DNA of 64,000 nucleotides from Breviolum minutum Mf 1.05b.01 (taxonomy: Eukaryota; Sar; Dinophyceae; Suessiales; Symbiodiniaceae), in contig DF240814.1 of assembly GCA_000507305.1 (NCBI GenBank), forward strand, positions 18,501-82,500. The letters run 5' to 3'. Below the pieces are notes generated by a model. That model was not told the DNA's origin and made no database searches. It saw only the letters and a list, made by a program, of their open reading frames with translations. Below are positions 42,904-55,559 of this stretch, one piece after another. Every line of letters begins with the position of its first letter. Within the stretch, counting starts at the first letter, position 1. The position numbers and the translations under genes are program-made.

Positions 42904-45900
42904 CTTCTCATGTTATCCCCTCCACTCCTCAGGATGCGCCCAGCATGGTGCAGGTGCCTCAGTTTCCATGGTGCATGAGGTCACCCGTTCCGAAACTCAA
43001 GCATCGGCCAACAAAATATCTTTCCATTCTTCCCAAAATTTGAAGTTTAAAAGATTGCACCAGCGATTTTGGGCGAAAAAAAAATGTTGTGTTTTTTTTT
43101 CCCCCTGTCGAGGTTTTACTAAATAAAAAGGTGAACCTTTCTTTCGACTGTCCTGCAAAACAAAAGCCGTCGAAGAGTAAATCCCATTCATGACATTGTA
43201 GCACCCACATCGTCTGATGGCTACAATTGTGTTACTTTTGGATACTTTTGGAGGAGGGCGTCCCAAATTGGACAATTGCCCTTCAGAATACATCGGAAAA
43301 ATGAACGACTTGGTTTGCAGCCGTACTGCATCCATCATCTCTGAAGACTTTTATTGTTTATGAGCCCTAAATGCGCAATGACTCAATTTGTTCCCTCCGA
43401 GGATTACAAAATTGATTTAATTTACATGAGCTTCTATTGTTCAAGGGACAGTGGATAGATATATGAGGGGGAAATCCAGCAGTTGGACCTACACCCAGTC
43501 ATTTGGTCTATCTCAGATCCATTGTTGCAGTAAACTTCACGGAGTGGACCGTGGCAGCATATGACAACCTGGACATCGAAGCATATGTTTGTAAAAATAC
43601 TCCTATCTACAATCCCAAAAAACACATTTGTATGTATCTATACATATGTATATCTATTACATATACTGTATATGATATATAAAACATAATATGTATTCAT
43701 CTTAAATCAAAAGATATTCCGCACAAAATGTTCTAGAAACAGTGACAAAAAAACGAGTATCCAAAAATCTTCCCCAAAAACCACCTACTTCCAAGGGGCA
43801 GGGACGGTGAAGATTGAAACACTCTCCAAGGTGCATGACTTGGTAATAAGCTAAAACCAACTGCCAGTGCCACAAAACTCCACTTCAACAACTTGGCCTC
43901 GCCTCCAGGACTGGAAGCTGATGGGGATCTTTTCTTTTGGAAAAAAAACTGATGGGTACCCTCCAGGGAATTAACATATCCCACCTTGGGAAAAGGAAAA
44001 TCATCTTCAAAATGCCATGTTTGGGGGATATGTTAGTTCCCTGGAGGGTATTCTTTAGCACAGAGTATCAGAAGGGGGAAAAGCAAAATGAAGGGATAAT
44101 TGCAACAACTCGTGTTTGGATTGTTTCTGCAGTTGCTCTTGGTTTTGGTCTGAGATTGAGAGCAAACAAGAAAGAAAATCCACAAAATCCCAAAAGAAAA
44201 GATCAAAAGACTGATCTTTCAATCACCTTTTTCCACCTTCAACTCAAGACAGTCGTGGGGAAAACTGCAGGGTCAGGATTTGTTTGAAAGTGCGAAAAAC
44301 AAGATTCCCTAGGCAAAATGTTCTGGAGTGAATGGAGATCAACAGAATCTCTCTACCGATTCAAATCCTAGTCCCAAAACCAAAAAAATTGACTTTGGAT
44401 CATCAAATCCAAAAGAAAAATGTACCACCCATCTAACCCAACCTGAAGTTGACCTCACAGTTCCTTCCTTTTCCAACCAACATCCGCCTCCCAAAGTGCG
44501 GGAAGCCATACCCAGCAACAAGGGTAACAGTGCCAGGAGCAACAGTAGTGGTCGCGCTTTCTGTTGCGGCTGCCCGGCCGTTAAATCCAGGCCTTCCAGA
44601 CCTTGGTGTTGGTGGTGGTGGTGGTGGTGGTGGTGGCGGCGGCGGCGGCGGCAATTTTTATCACTTTTCAAAGGGATCTTCATTCTTTACCACCACCAAC
44701 TTAAAAAGATATGTAGGAGATAGCAAGGGGTGTTCTTACTCCGAGTTTCAGACTAGTACTCTCTGGTAAACCAACACGGTGAAAGCTGGAAATTCTTGCT
44801 ATGACAATCTCTGATTTCAGAATTTGAGGATCAAATAACTGTGGGAGAGAATAAATTGCTATGACCCCCCCTCCCAACAACAAGGGAATTTTGGACCTAG
44901 TGGGATTTACTACTAAAAATATCCAGAAATGTGATAATCCTGAACCTGATTTCCCTTTTGAAGCAGCTCGGTACCATAGTAATCCCAGTATCTTTTGTGT
45001 CAGTCAATGAGCTATTGGTAGTTCAAAAAAAAGGTAGCTCAATTTCCAACTGAAACTGGGTACGAAAAATATGCGTCGTTTTTTTCACCTTTAGCAACTT
45101 GCCACTCCGAATGTCCTCCGAAAATAGTGAAGCCAAAACAGGGGGTCGTCGGTTTTTCAGCGAATATGTATGGTGCTTTGCCTGGTTTACTTGGCCACCA
45201 ACCGTTTGCTCACTTCCCAACCCCCCCCCAAACAACAGAACTATGGCAATTTTTGTGCCCAAGGTGCTCAAGAATCGTCCATCCAGTCCCAAAGTGGCCG
45301 TTATCATGGCCACTGATAAGAACCAGGGTTCCTGAAACTCATCGTTCAACGGAAATCAAGGGTTTCCACGGTTTCCAGTGTTCATTATCATGTTGAAGAG
45401 TGTGTTTTGACCTGTAATCCAGGGTTGCGAACTGAAGGCTTGATGATATATCATAATCATGTGCAGTAATATAGAAACTATAAGTCCCTCAGTCCAGACC
45501 AGGTATAAAAATAGTGCTCACCTTCTTTTTTCTAGTTCTTTTCCACCTTTTCCATACCTTAAGAATCCTGAAGGTCGACCTCAAAAAACAAAACACCAAA
45601 CCGACGAATCCTGTGAAGTTCGGGAGACTGCGGTGCAGATCTCGCCACGCAGGACCTGTGGGGCGATTTTGTGAAACCAATTTCCTGGAGAACTTTGTGA
45701 GTGGTGTCCCGGTGTCACCCCGGTGTTTGGTTTTTTTTAGGAAATGGATATTGCAACAAAAAATGGAGGTGTATCACCACTCACCACTCCATCTTTTTTC
45801 TGAATCCCATATCGGAGATGTAAGAAATAAAAATTAAGCGCAAACTGAAAGTGAAGAGCTTGTTTGACTGCTAGATGGTTGGGTATGCCCCTTGTTATGC

Positions 45901-46252
45901 CTAGATATGGAAAAGTTCCCCTTTTTGACTTCATCAAGTTCCAAATACCAGAAATAGCTGAGGGGGGGATATCCGAAAACATCTCATGCTGTTCCTTTTC
46001 AGGAAAAAGATGTACTCCCCAAAAAAACTAACATGGAATGCAAAAACTGAATGTTTGGAAAAATGATGTTCCTTTTGCAAGAGGGTGATTTTCAAGCTGC
46101 ATGTTCGCTGCGGCGAAAGTAAAATCTAAGTTTGAAATGCATCACTTTGAAGCGAGGTAAATCTTCTGCCAAAGTTTACCTTCCTAAATGGCTGCAGTGT
46201 GAATAAATGTGATCGTACATAGATGAATGAGAGGGAAAATCGACCAAACTTG

Positions 46253-46288
<36 letters not shown>

Positions 46289-46476
46289 GAATGATTCCTG
46301 ATCATTCCTGATGATTCCTGGTGATGATGATTCCTGGTTACCTGGTGATGAAATAATGGTTCCTGACCTTGGGAGACGATTCTCCAAAAAGCACCTGAGG
46401 TCGTTTTGGAGCAGCTTCTCGTGACCGGAGGCTCTGTGGGCTTGTAGAGGTTGACCCAGCGGCCCAATGTAAGAAC
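42904..46476 (-). CDS. Unidentified host gene segment with a poly-Pro exon
   Basis: Candidate minus exons: 46395-46476, 45242-45331, 45089-45115, a poly-Pro exon ending at 44512, about 43860-43917, 43495-43568, 43120-43152, and about 42900-42995 (SERVTSCTMETEAPAPCW). Peptides: SYIGPLGQPLQAHRASGHEK, WFLSVAMITATLGLDGRFLS, DIRSGKLLK (a 27-nt exon), VVICCHGPLREVYCNNGSEI and DSRKKGSPFYL (a 33-nt exon after a T-rich tract then GCAG). Phase agrees for 45242>45089 only; the other joints are unresolved, so exon assignment to a single gene is uncertain. No family recognised. Confidence 0.4.
43957..44050. mobile_element. Fold-back element, family 3 (near-perfect terminal repeats)
   Basis: TACCCTCCAGGGAATTAACA at the left, continuing TATCCC; the right end is the exact complement over 26 bp except one base. 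94 bp long. A second copy is at 47319-47422. The clean ends suggest recent movement. Confidence 0.85.
44512..44654 (-). CDS. Exon with a poly-Pro tract
   Basis: The GGT/GGC microsatellite (44606-44653), read on the minus strand, gives about 14 prolines followed by TPRSGRPGFNGRAAATESAT and TTTVAPGTVTLVAG before a GT donor at 44511-44510. The acceptor was not located. An alternative frame would read a poly-Arg/His tract followed by a very hydrophobic leucine stretch; I cannot decide between them from sequence alone. Length variation is likely. Confidence 0.45.
46247..46287. repeat. (GAT)n microsatellite
   Basis: About thirteen GAT units, followed by a few imperfect TGATTCCTG repeats. Apparently intronic, downstream of exon 46395-46476. 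Confidence 0.9.
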
Positions 46477-46729
46477 CTCGTAGCAAGCAGAAGTTGTCTC
46501 AAGATTCTCAACACAAAAATGCAAAAGATGTTTTTCCTTTAGGTGGTGATTAGGTTCCATCTTAATTTTTGTTGAGGTGTACTCCCTATTAACTGGCTTT
46601 AGAAAGGTACAACTGAAGATTCAAAGTTTCAATACCAAACAAGATGTGTGCTGCAACACTCTTACTTGCAGCCTAGTTGCAATTGACCAAAGCTCAATAG
46701 AATGAAGCCAAGCACAAGTGTCGGAGGAC

Positions 46730-49700
46730 TGGCAAAAATTGGGAATCTTCGATGGGATGCTGCTGCAGGTCCATGGAAATCTTGGGGCTGAAGATTTTTT
46801 GCTGAGGAGGAACCTGGAAGTAGCTACTTAGCTCTCCATGTTGAAGGAATTTTAGGTACAACCCAACCAGATAAATCTGATTTCTGTGCCTATTGTATCG
46901 GGCAGTTGGCAAAATGGAGTTCATCATCCTATTCCCTTGCAATCGTTAACAAGTGTTAACACTCCAAACTTGATGGCTTTTTCACATAGTTTTCATGCAA
47001 AAAGAAATCTCCTTCAAAATCTCTTCCCCCCAAAAAAAAAAACGCTCATCTCCAGCAAGGAAAACCACCACTTCATCCCCATGTTTCCCCATGTTTTTTT
47101 CCAGTTGGAAACCAACCTCCTCATCTCTACAAATTGGATGCCCCATAAGGCACTTGATAAGGCCAAGGCTAAATGACTCCCTTGGCTTTTCACACATGGT
47201 CGACCTCAGGAGGTTTCGTTACGAAAAGGTCGAGTCTAAGGAGGGCATGTTTTGGACGACTAACATGGAGGTCACCCAGGGGTCCCTATGGAAGATGTTG
47301 ATTTAAAGTCAAGAAACCTTCCCTCCAGGGAATTAACATTTAACATATCCCACCTTGGGAAAAGGAAACTCATCGACTCAAAACTGCCTTGGAGAGGGAT
47401 ATGCTAGTTCCTTGGAGGGTAGTTTAAACAATAAATGATCCTCTTGTTGGCTTGTTGGATGTTTGTTAGCTTCGTATCATTTGACAATGAAATGTATGTT
47501 GACTTGTTGGCTTCTTGTTGTTGTTTCTTTTTGCTTGGATTTTCAAAAAATGGAGTGATCTTTTTGTTGTTAGTCTTTAACTAGACTAGAAGGAAAACAA
47601 AAACATCACCAGGCAACTGTCGGATCCAGGAAGTGAGGGTGTTCTCAAACATAATTAAAAACATATCATTGGAAATCACTCAAAATGTTGATGATCTCTG
47701 AAAATTCCTTTCGCCGAAAAAAAATCGACTACTGTACATCAGAACCATTGTTTGTGCACTAGAATCACAAGAAACTCTAGGGACGAGTCAGTGTTGAACA
47801 TGCTCAGAAAACTATCGCAGTTTGAGACACCTCTTAGTCAAGATAAAAGGACACATGTTCTGTAGTTCCTTCTCATAAAATCACATCCCTTCATGTCAAC
47901 ACCATCAAAAGGCAAAACCATGATTTTTATCAGATTGTGCACTACCTCCTTATACAAGTCCTAGATTTTTTTAACTGATGTGCCCGTCTCCTTTAACGAG
48001 GAATTCCCACCATCCCCAAGGCGAAGAATTTTGGGGGTCCAAAAACTCGCCAGGATCCGCTGGAGTTTCCCCACTGAGAGCGATTCCAGCCGCAATCCAT
48101 TCGATCTGTCGAATGGAATGCTGCTGACGCCAACGTTTGACCTCACATTGGAGGGTGATTTTTGGCAAACTTCCTACTAGTTGTAGATTGTTATAAGATG
48201 CTGTAAGGGGATCATCCCCCCAATGTCTCCTGAAATCTCTATACGTGTATAAACATATTGGTGTTCTTTATTATTGGCAGGGAGGTATGTTGTAAGCTCC
48301 CTACAAGTTGAAATGTTCCACCAAACTGCAAAAAAAACTGCAGGGAAATTCCCCTTGTAAACTACTCTCAGGATTCACATCACCTGATGAATTATGGCTC
48401 TTTGGTCAGTTGAATGCGGTTGTAAATCTCAGACATGACAAATTCAGGAGAGACCCCTACAAAAAAAAGAGAAAACACTGTATAGCGGTGTACGAGTAGT
48501 CACATTCCCTGATCTCATCAAACCCATCATTCTGAGTGAATGTATTGCACTTCATCCTACATCTCACATTGCCAACTCGGTGTGGCAGATCAATGGATCA
48601 GGACCAAGGAACGTAGAGGTATCCACCTGCCATCAGCCCAGTCCATGTTCTCAGCCTACATGTTCCGCATCTTTGAAATGGTCAAAGGCAAGAGAGGTAG
48701 ACACTAAGATATGGCCTAAATCTTACTGAAACTAGGGATCAAATCAATAGGAACTATTCTGGTCCAGGAAGAAACCAATGACTGAAAGGGGTATTATTTA
48801 AAGACACACCCATATCATAAGATTCCATGTGCCATCCTTCAAACCCACTGAAAAACATCCTAGGGTCTGGATCGTTCGAGGAATGTTTGTGTCAATTGCA
48901 CCTGACGGTCCTGATGGTAGAGAACAAAGTGAGTGTGTGATTGTATGTACACACATATATATATATATGTACATTTAAATATATATATATATATTATATA
49001 TACTTAAATCATGTCATGGACATCGCTTTGCATATGGTTGTATCAAGTCATCAAGAACAACTTTTATCATTTGACCTGAAAGGTATGTTGTCTTGTTGTA
49101 TTTGTTGCAATTGTTGTTGTTGTTGCTGCTGTTGTTTGAAGAATTCCCCCGCCTTTTTAAGCCTTTGCTAAAGAAAACCCGCCACCAATCTCCCCTATCA
49201 TCCGATTTCATCTGCATTCCACCTGGAGGGCCATAAAGAAGTGAAGATGGATGACAAGGCAAAGAGCATCAAAAGCACTGGCATACCATCTCCTGCCTCA
49301 AGTCATGGACACAACACAATTCAACGTCCCATTTAGAGATGGTGGGTTGTCTCCATCTGAGAGTAGTACGTGATCCATATGATATCCTTGACACAAAAAA
49401 GGCGACAGCCCAAAGTAAAGAAAAAAAGTTAAAAACACTTTGTCAGATTTGGGGTCTAGAGTATCACTATTCTGGATCCTCATATCATCAAATCTGGCTG
49501 AAATATAATTCTGATATTAATTCTGATTTGTTTATACATATTTCCCCCTTGCTTTTTTGATTGGACCAAGCACATCTTCTCCCTTCATCCAAAAAAAAAA
49601 ACCATTAATCTACCATCCCCACCATCCCACCTCCCAAGGTGCTGGCATGGCAAATGCCGTACTGCCAGAGCTCAGGACGATGCCCAGCACATCCAACACA

Positions 49701-51158
49701 CGCAGCAGCTCGCCGGAGAACCACTCCGAGCTGGCGGCAGGGGGGTCGGGGTCGGGAGATGTCCCCGGTGTCCGAAGCGTTGTGGTCGCAAAAACGTGGT
49801 GGGAAAACACATGTTAGACTCAGACCTTGTCAGGATCAGGTGATTGAGGTGATTCAAGAATTGATTCTGATATGACTTTTTTTTGATTTTTTTTTAGCAC
49901 CCTGTTGGGTGATTTCTTGGAAGCCAAATCGGATAGTACTTGGGTTTTTCTGCCACAGATTCCTTCAGTTGCAATTTGAGAGGCTTCTGAACTTTGCCAC
50001 CCGCAGCTTCGCAAAACATTAGGGAATTTTCAGCAGTGCCCTGTTGAAGGCTGCTTTTCTGCAAAGAAATGGTATTTTTAATCGGTGAACCTTCAATCAT
50101 GTCCCAAGAGTGGTCACAGGTTCTTCTCGAACCAGAAATGGCTACACTTTCCCTATCTTGTTTCAGCCTCAACAAATTTGTTTCCCTTGCCCTGGAACCT
50201 AGGTGGTGGCGGCAGCGGAGCTTCCAATTCCCATTCACTTAGGGCATCATGAAAGGAGGAGCAGGATGTGTTCCTGAAGGGGTCTGAAGTGAATGGTGAT
50301 GTGAGTGATGTGTTTAAAAGGAGCGGGCGAATCAATAAATCAATCTCTGCCATCTCCAAAAACTAGGATCTCTGATCTGCCAAACAAATGGGCCATCTAG
50401 TGTAATCTACTAACTTTTGTTCAAACGTGCCACGACATGGACACAACTCAAATGATCTTCTAAAAGGAAAAAAATCAGGCGATCACTGACGTTCAGGTGA
50501 TGATTTGATGGGACATTCAGGGTGTCAGGTCAGAATCCCCTGGGCTCGGCCGCCAGTTCCAGGCCATGTATTTCCACACAGAAAACCACCTTCCATCAGG
50601 ATGTCCAAACATGTCCAAATAAACGTCCGAAATGTCCAAACTCTATATATATATATATTCTATAATTGCCTACATGTTTCTATGTTTCCCCGAACTGTTT
50701 TTTTGATGGAGATTCTTCTCCATCCAGCATCCCACCGGCCACCAGGTCTGGCATGGCACCTGGAAAAGGAGCTGATCATGGGACGTGGTCGTGACCCATC
50801 GCTGCCGTGGAAGGTTTGACGATCCACTTCTTCTTGAAGGGCATCAAAAAACCTAGGAAAACATATGAAAAAGCTGAGCTTTTAAACGGAAAATCCACCA
50901 GCATGATTCATTGGCGGAGTGTCCCGGCTGTTTAGATTGCAAATTAAAAACGAGGAGTAAAAAGTAGAGGTAAGGTTCAATGCCCAGTGGGCAAAAATTG
51001 TGGTGATATAGTAAACAAGTCAAATTCTGCCCTCCAAGTGGTCTTGGAGTCTTTTTTCTGGGCGAACAAGAGAAATGGCGATTGGTTTCAAAGTCGCAAA
51101 CTCGCAGAGTCTGCCAAAGACATAGCTTAAAAGTGTGGAAGGGTGGCAAACTCAAACG
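46730..51158 (-). CDS. Unidentified host gene segment, 9 candidate exons
   Basis: Exons: 51102-51158, 50760-50801, 50532-50589, 50174-50283, 49940-50058, 49631-49730, 49169-49201, 47976-48141, 46730-46813 (the frame continues to a stop at 46694). Phases agree at 51102>50760>50532 and at 50174>49940>49631>49169. Peptides: RLSLPPFHTFKLCLWQTLR, RWVTTTSHDQLLFQ, VVFCVEIHGLELAAEPRGF, FHDALSEWELEAPLPPPPRF, KSSLQQGTAENSLMFCEAAG, SEWFSGELLRVLDVLGIVLS, RWRQQHSIRQIEWIAAGIAL and KIFSPKISMDLQQHPIEDSQ. Splice signals are good (for example CTCCTGCCGCCAG-like acceptors and CAG/GTGCC donors). I recognise no domain. Small additional exons near 48.6, 47.2 and 47.1 kb are possible. Confidence 0.6.
47319..47422. 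mobile_element. Fold-back element, family 3
   Basis: Second copy of the 43957-44050 family: CCCTCCAGGGAATTAACATT at the left and TAGTTCCTTGGAGGGTAG at the right, with an 8-bp internal duplication (TTAACAT twice). Confidence 0.8.
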
Positions 51159-51256
51159 CTGAAAGGGAAAAACTTCAAAAAACCACCACCTCAATAAACA
51201 ACAAATGCTGAATTTCTGTCAATCATGGTAGAAATGCAACAAGACACATTTGGGTG

Positions 51257-54200
51257 TCAATTTCTTTTTCTGAGTAGCTCTTCCAAATGATCCTCGTTGG
51301 CTCCCAGTTCCACGTCAGGAGAGCCCGGCATGGCGGCTACAAGCGTTGCATGGTCAAGAAAAAATCATTCAGCGATCTGAAAAGAATGAGGACTAAGAGG
51401 ATGAGATGAATCAAATGACTGTCATTAATACATTCCAGTGATTTTTCCCAAAAACACAAAAACTTCCTAATTGTGACCTTGAGTGAATCTTATTGTAACA
51501 TACCAGTACATAAGAGATCAAAAATCCATGTCAAGGCTGAGGTCACCATCTTGTTATCAGGTAGATATGTGGATCGGTACCTTATCTGGGGGTGAGATCA
51601 GTTGATATGATCTTGGAGTGTCATCGTCCAAACCTTGCTTTTGTGAAGGATGTATGTCGAGATTTGGGGGTGTTTCAAGGTAAGTACGTCTCATCTTCGC
51701 CAATTTCTCATATGCAGCCTGAATAATTTACATCACACTGAACCAAAAAGCTTCGTGAAAGATCCATGCATGATCATCCCCATCTCTCCTCCCCAAATCC
51801 AAGAATTACCGCAGTGATAAATATGTCGAGCAACATGAACAACAACCTAACATAATCTAACAATAATCATGTTCAAAACAAAAAACCTTGGAACCAGGGG
51901 TTCCACCCCCCAAAAAAAAACACAAGGATAGGGATGATGTTCCATATATCCATCATTTTTCAAAAGTTTTCCACCTGGGGCTCCCGCCAAGGTCAAATGA
52001 ATCGCTGTGATTCCCATGGAAACTCGCGTGACCTGCAAGACAGATCCTCCAACTTTGCAAAAGGCTTGAATCTAAAGCTATTGATTGGGGGTTACCCTCC
52101 CTGAAACTAATAGCAAACGCCCCTGAAAATAGGACTCCCCAATAGGAAAGTCGTATTCCAAGGGGCTATGTTAGTATAAAAAAGATGGTGAATCCGGACA
52201 TGCTCAGTGTTTTTAACCCCCGAATTCTTGGCATTACAAGCCGCTAGAGAGATTTGAAAGCGACTTGAAAAATGACCTTCCAAGCATGTCATCCTTCACC
52301 AATTCGCAACAAGACCCACCTCTAGTGTCAATTTAACAAGGTATGTTGAGTTGCATGCACTCCTGTAGGTTTCCACATTCCCACTGGTTTTTGTACCCCG
52401 ATTTCTTCCAATTGGTTTTTGTATCCTGATTGTTCCATCAGTGAAAGATTATATTTTTGTTGTGGCTTGGGTGATTTGGAATCCTATTTGAAAAAAACTA
52501 GAGCCTTTGTTGATGGTGATGGTTGCCCAAAACACTCCCATAACTGGGATTCATCAGTTTTCAAACACATTTTTCGCCAAAAACGAGGTCAGCCTTCGGC
52601 GCTTGTAGCCCATTGGTATCCAAAAAGTAGACCAAGGATTTCCTCGAGATTTCTCCAGTGGAGATGAGGAGATGAATGAGGGATCTCGGAGATGCCATGG
52701 GGTCCAAGAGGATTGTCTGAAAATGTGTTGGAAAGTTGATGATTTTGGGGGGTCACCTTCCAGGTTTTCCAAAAAATCAGTGCTGACTTTTGGCGGAAAC
52801 CCGGAAACCGTTTTCCTTGGAAAGGGTTGCGATTTCAATTGATGCATGTTGTTTTTTCGTGCAAGGACTACAGATTTTTGTACGACTTTCTTTTTTTCTG
52901 TGGAATGCGCACGAATTTTGATGTTTCGAGATTTGCGACTTTTGTAAGTGTGGCCACATTGTCTTGGAAAGGCTGCCGATTTTGGACCGATTGTGGAAGC
53001 ATTTCCAAACATCAACCATGATTGTCGAGCCCTATCATCCCTTCAGGTCCCCACAACAAGAGCAGTGGAACATCGCTGAGCAGGGAAAGGCAACCCACAT
53101 TTGAAAGGACCTGAGTCGGAGTGGTTTTTTCAGAGTTTATATAACGGATTATGCCTCAAATGTATTGGATCCTAAAAATGAAGGTACAATTACAAAATAT
53201 GATCAACTTTGAAATCCTCTTTTGGCACCCACAATGTTTAAACAGCTTTTTGTAGCCTCTGTTGCTGAAAGGGAACTTTTGGAAACCCTCAATCAACACC
53301 ACCGTTTGTCGGATTCCTGAAGGTCCAACGGGTTACTTTACTACACTGAAGAATTGAAAGTAAAGAATATGATCTTGTGATATTTCAATACATTTCAAAG
53401 TTATATTGACTTACCGGTTCTTTTGAAGTCACATGGAAATGAAGCTGCTACACTTCGTGTGTTCATGTGTGTTGGATGCCTCGTTCATCTTGCTGGGTGT
53501 GCCAAAGTGAATGTTGAAAAGGTCCACGTCAAAAAGCCTGCACGGCCATGGCGTGGCACGTAGCACGTGTAGAGTTGGAGGGAATCATCAATTTTGGCTG
53601 CGTTTGCTGAGTATTCCAGCATATGGAACCGTGGAATTCAATCATTTTGAAGCCAGAGCCATATCACAGCCACCTACAACCACCAGCGATTTGCTGCTAG
53701 CTTCAATTCCAAATTCGAGGCGTTGAGATTTCCACACCTCGAAGTAAACAACGAACACGCTTGAGGGTTCACGTACCTGTCACATGTACCATTGAAATTT
53801 CAAATTCCAAAGAAGCTGCTGTTTTGAAGAGAAAAGAAATTAGTGAAACGTTAGTGAAACAAAAAAAGGAACTAACATCAGTCTTAAACTGCTCACAATT
53901 GAAGCCCACGTGAATTCTCAAGAAGCTGAGTCGTGAGGACGACCATCACTGTGATCACTGGAACTCCGGCCGGCTTCTCCCCGGAAAGCACATAAGCAAA
54001 AAGATGAAGTGGAGCCCTAAGCCATGCTTGTGATACCTAGGGCGAGCCACACATTTGGATACATTTGGGCTGAGTGAAGATGAGTGAGCATCCCTGGTGC
54101 AAGTTGTTTTGGGGCTACAAAAATTGTCAGAATTGCCTGCTGAGATGGGTGTCATAGGGATGTGAGTTGGGTTTTTCACATGGAGCATGCGGGCATGCAT

Positions 54201-54442
54201 CAAATTCTCCTCATCCTCATACATCCTCTCCCGCCACTCGTACTGTTTCAAGCTGTCCGTGACGTTTGAAACCTACATCCATGTGGTATTTTTCGCTGCT
54301 TTTTCGCCGGGCTTCCCGACTCATACCAGGGCATACTCACCAGGAACTTCCTTCTGAACCAGAAATGAATTGTCCTTGGTTTCTGGAGCACCGGATTCGT
54401 TTGGTTGCCCGCATGCAAGCAGCCGCCTGCACCTAGTTTTCC
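51257..54442 (-). CDS. Unidentified host gene, 8 candidate exons with clear stop
   Basis: Exons: 54341-54442, 54180-54242, 53538-53606, 52913-52972, 52757-52786, 52585-52716, 51975-52032, 51257-51336 (stop TGA at 51257-51259). Phases agree for 54341>54180 and along the last five exons. The donor at 54341 is GTGAGT and the acceptor at 52716 is a T-rich tract then TTTTCAG. Peptides: NPVLQKPRTIHFWFRRKFL then YEWRERMYEDEENLMHARML; AAKIDDSLQLYTCYVPRHGR (GC donor); PFQDNVATLTKVANLETSKF; DPMASPRSLIHLLISTGEIS and SLVYFLDTNGLQAPKADL; VTRVSMGITAIHLTLAGAP; and a C-terminus SPDVELGANEDHLEELLRKR. The family is unknown. The 30-nt exon 52757-52786 is the weakest link. Confidence 0.65.
52093..52180. mobile_element. 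Fold-back element, family 1
   Basis: TACCCTCCCTGAAACTAATA at the left, inner CCCCTGAAAATAGG, and GGGGCTATGTTAGTA at the right, where the outer end is lost. Intronic. Confidence 0.65.
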
Positions 54443-55559
54443 CTGCCATGCAATAAAGGCCATGCAGCAGTTTGGATGTTTCAAATACGGGTGCGTGAGC
54501 TTGTTGGTCAACAGCGGTAAGTCATTAGGAAGGTAAAACCAACCTCTTTTGCAGCCAAAGTTGCATATATCTTACTGGAAGGTTCTCCCAATCGGTGAGA
54601 TTCCCTGTGAAAACTGACTTCATATCTTTCGGGGTGAAAACTTTCCTTGTGATACAGTATGTGTTCGCGGGCCGGGGTCACCATAAAATAAACAAAAGAT
54701 TCAAATTCGGATGCTTGAAGACTCCGGGTGATTTGGAATTTCTTTGAAAATCCAAGCCCTCAGAATCCAAGTCGGAAAAATTTTGGTGATGGAGTTCCAC
54801 CCCACAAAACATGAAACGCTGTGACAATGTGAGGTTCATAAGGTGTCAAGATATGCTTAGAAAAGTCACATCCGCCCCTGAAGGACCATGGAATTCCACA
54901 TTTGTACACCTTAAATGGGTCAAATGTGTTGAACCCTCATTTTGCCCACGCGTATTCGCTCATTCAGAAAACCAGCTTCCGTCTTACGCATGCTGTTCGT
55001 AATGCAGTAAATATTTGCAAGATGTACATAACATGTACAAAAATAGTGTATCTTTAAAACATGTAAACAAATCATTTGAGAGATCATGTTTAAAGAAATA
55101 CATCTCAAAAAGACGGTCACAAAGGAAGAATGAATTAATGGTTTATGACAATGAAGGAATGATGAATGATGCAAAAAGAAAGGAGTCAAGGATTTATGAC
55201 CAAGAATGGAAAATAGATGAATGAAGAATTAAGAACTTGTCGTTACTTACAATATGTGTTTTGCAAAATAACTTCCACCTGTACCAGTACATCAGATGTG
55301 CCCTAAATTGCTAATGTGTAATGATGCAATACTGATAATTTTACATCATCTAATGTTAATGTGCACACCCGATAATAAGTAAGAAAAAGTTGAAAATAGT
55401 AGAAGGAGAAATGTGACTAGCAGGAATGCCCAACTTTCAATATACTTCTCAAATCAGTGACATTGTTTTGCACTCATACTTTAAGCTGCCACAGATTTGA
55501 CAGGAGTCATGTTGACTCTAGATCCATGGGTAGACAACAAAAGCTTTCTGCTTGTCCAG

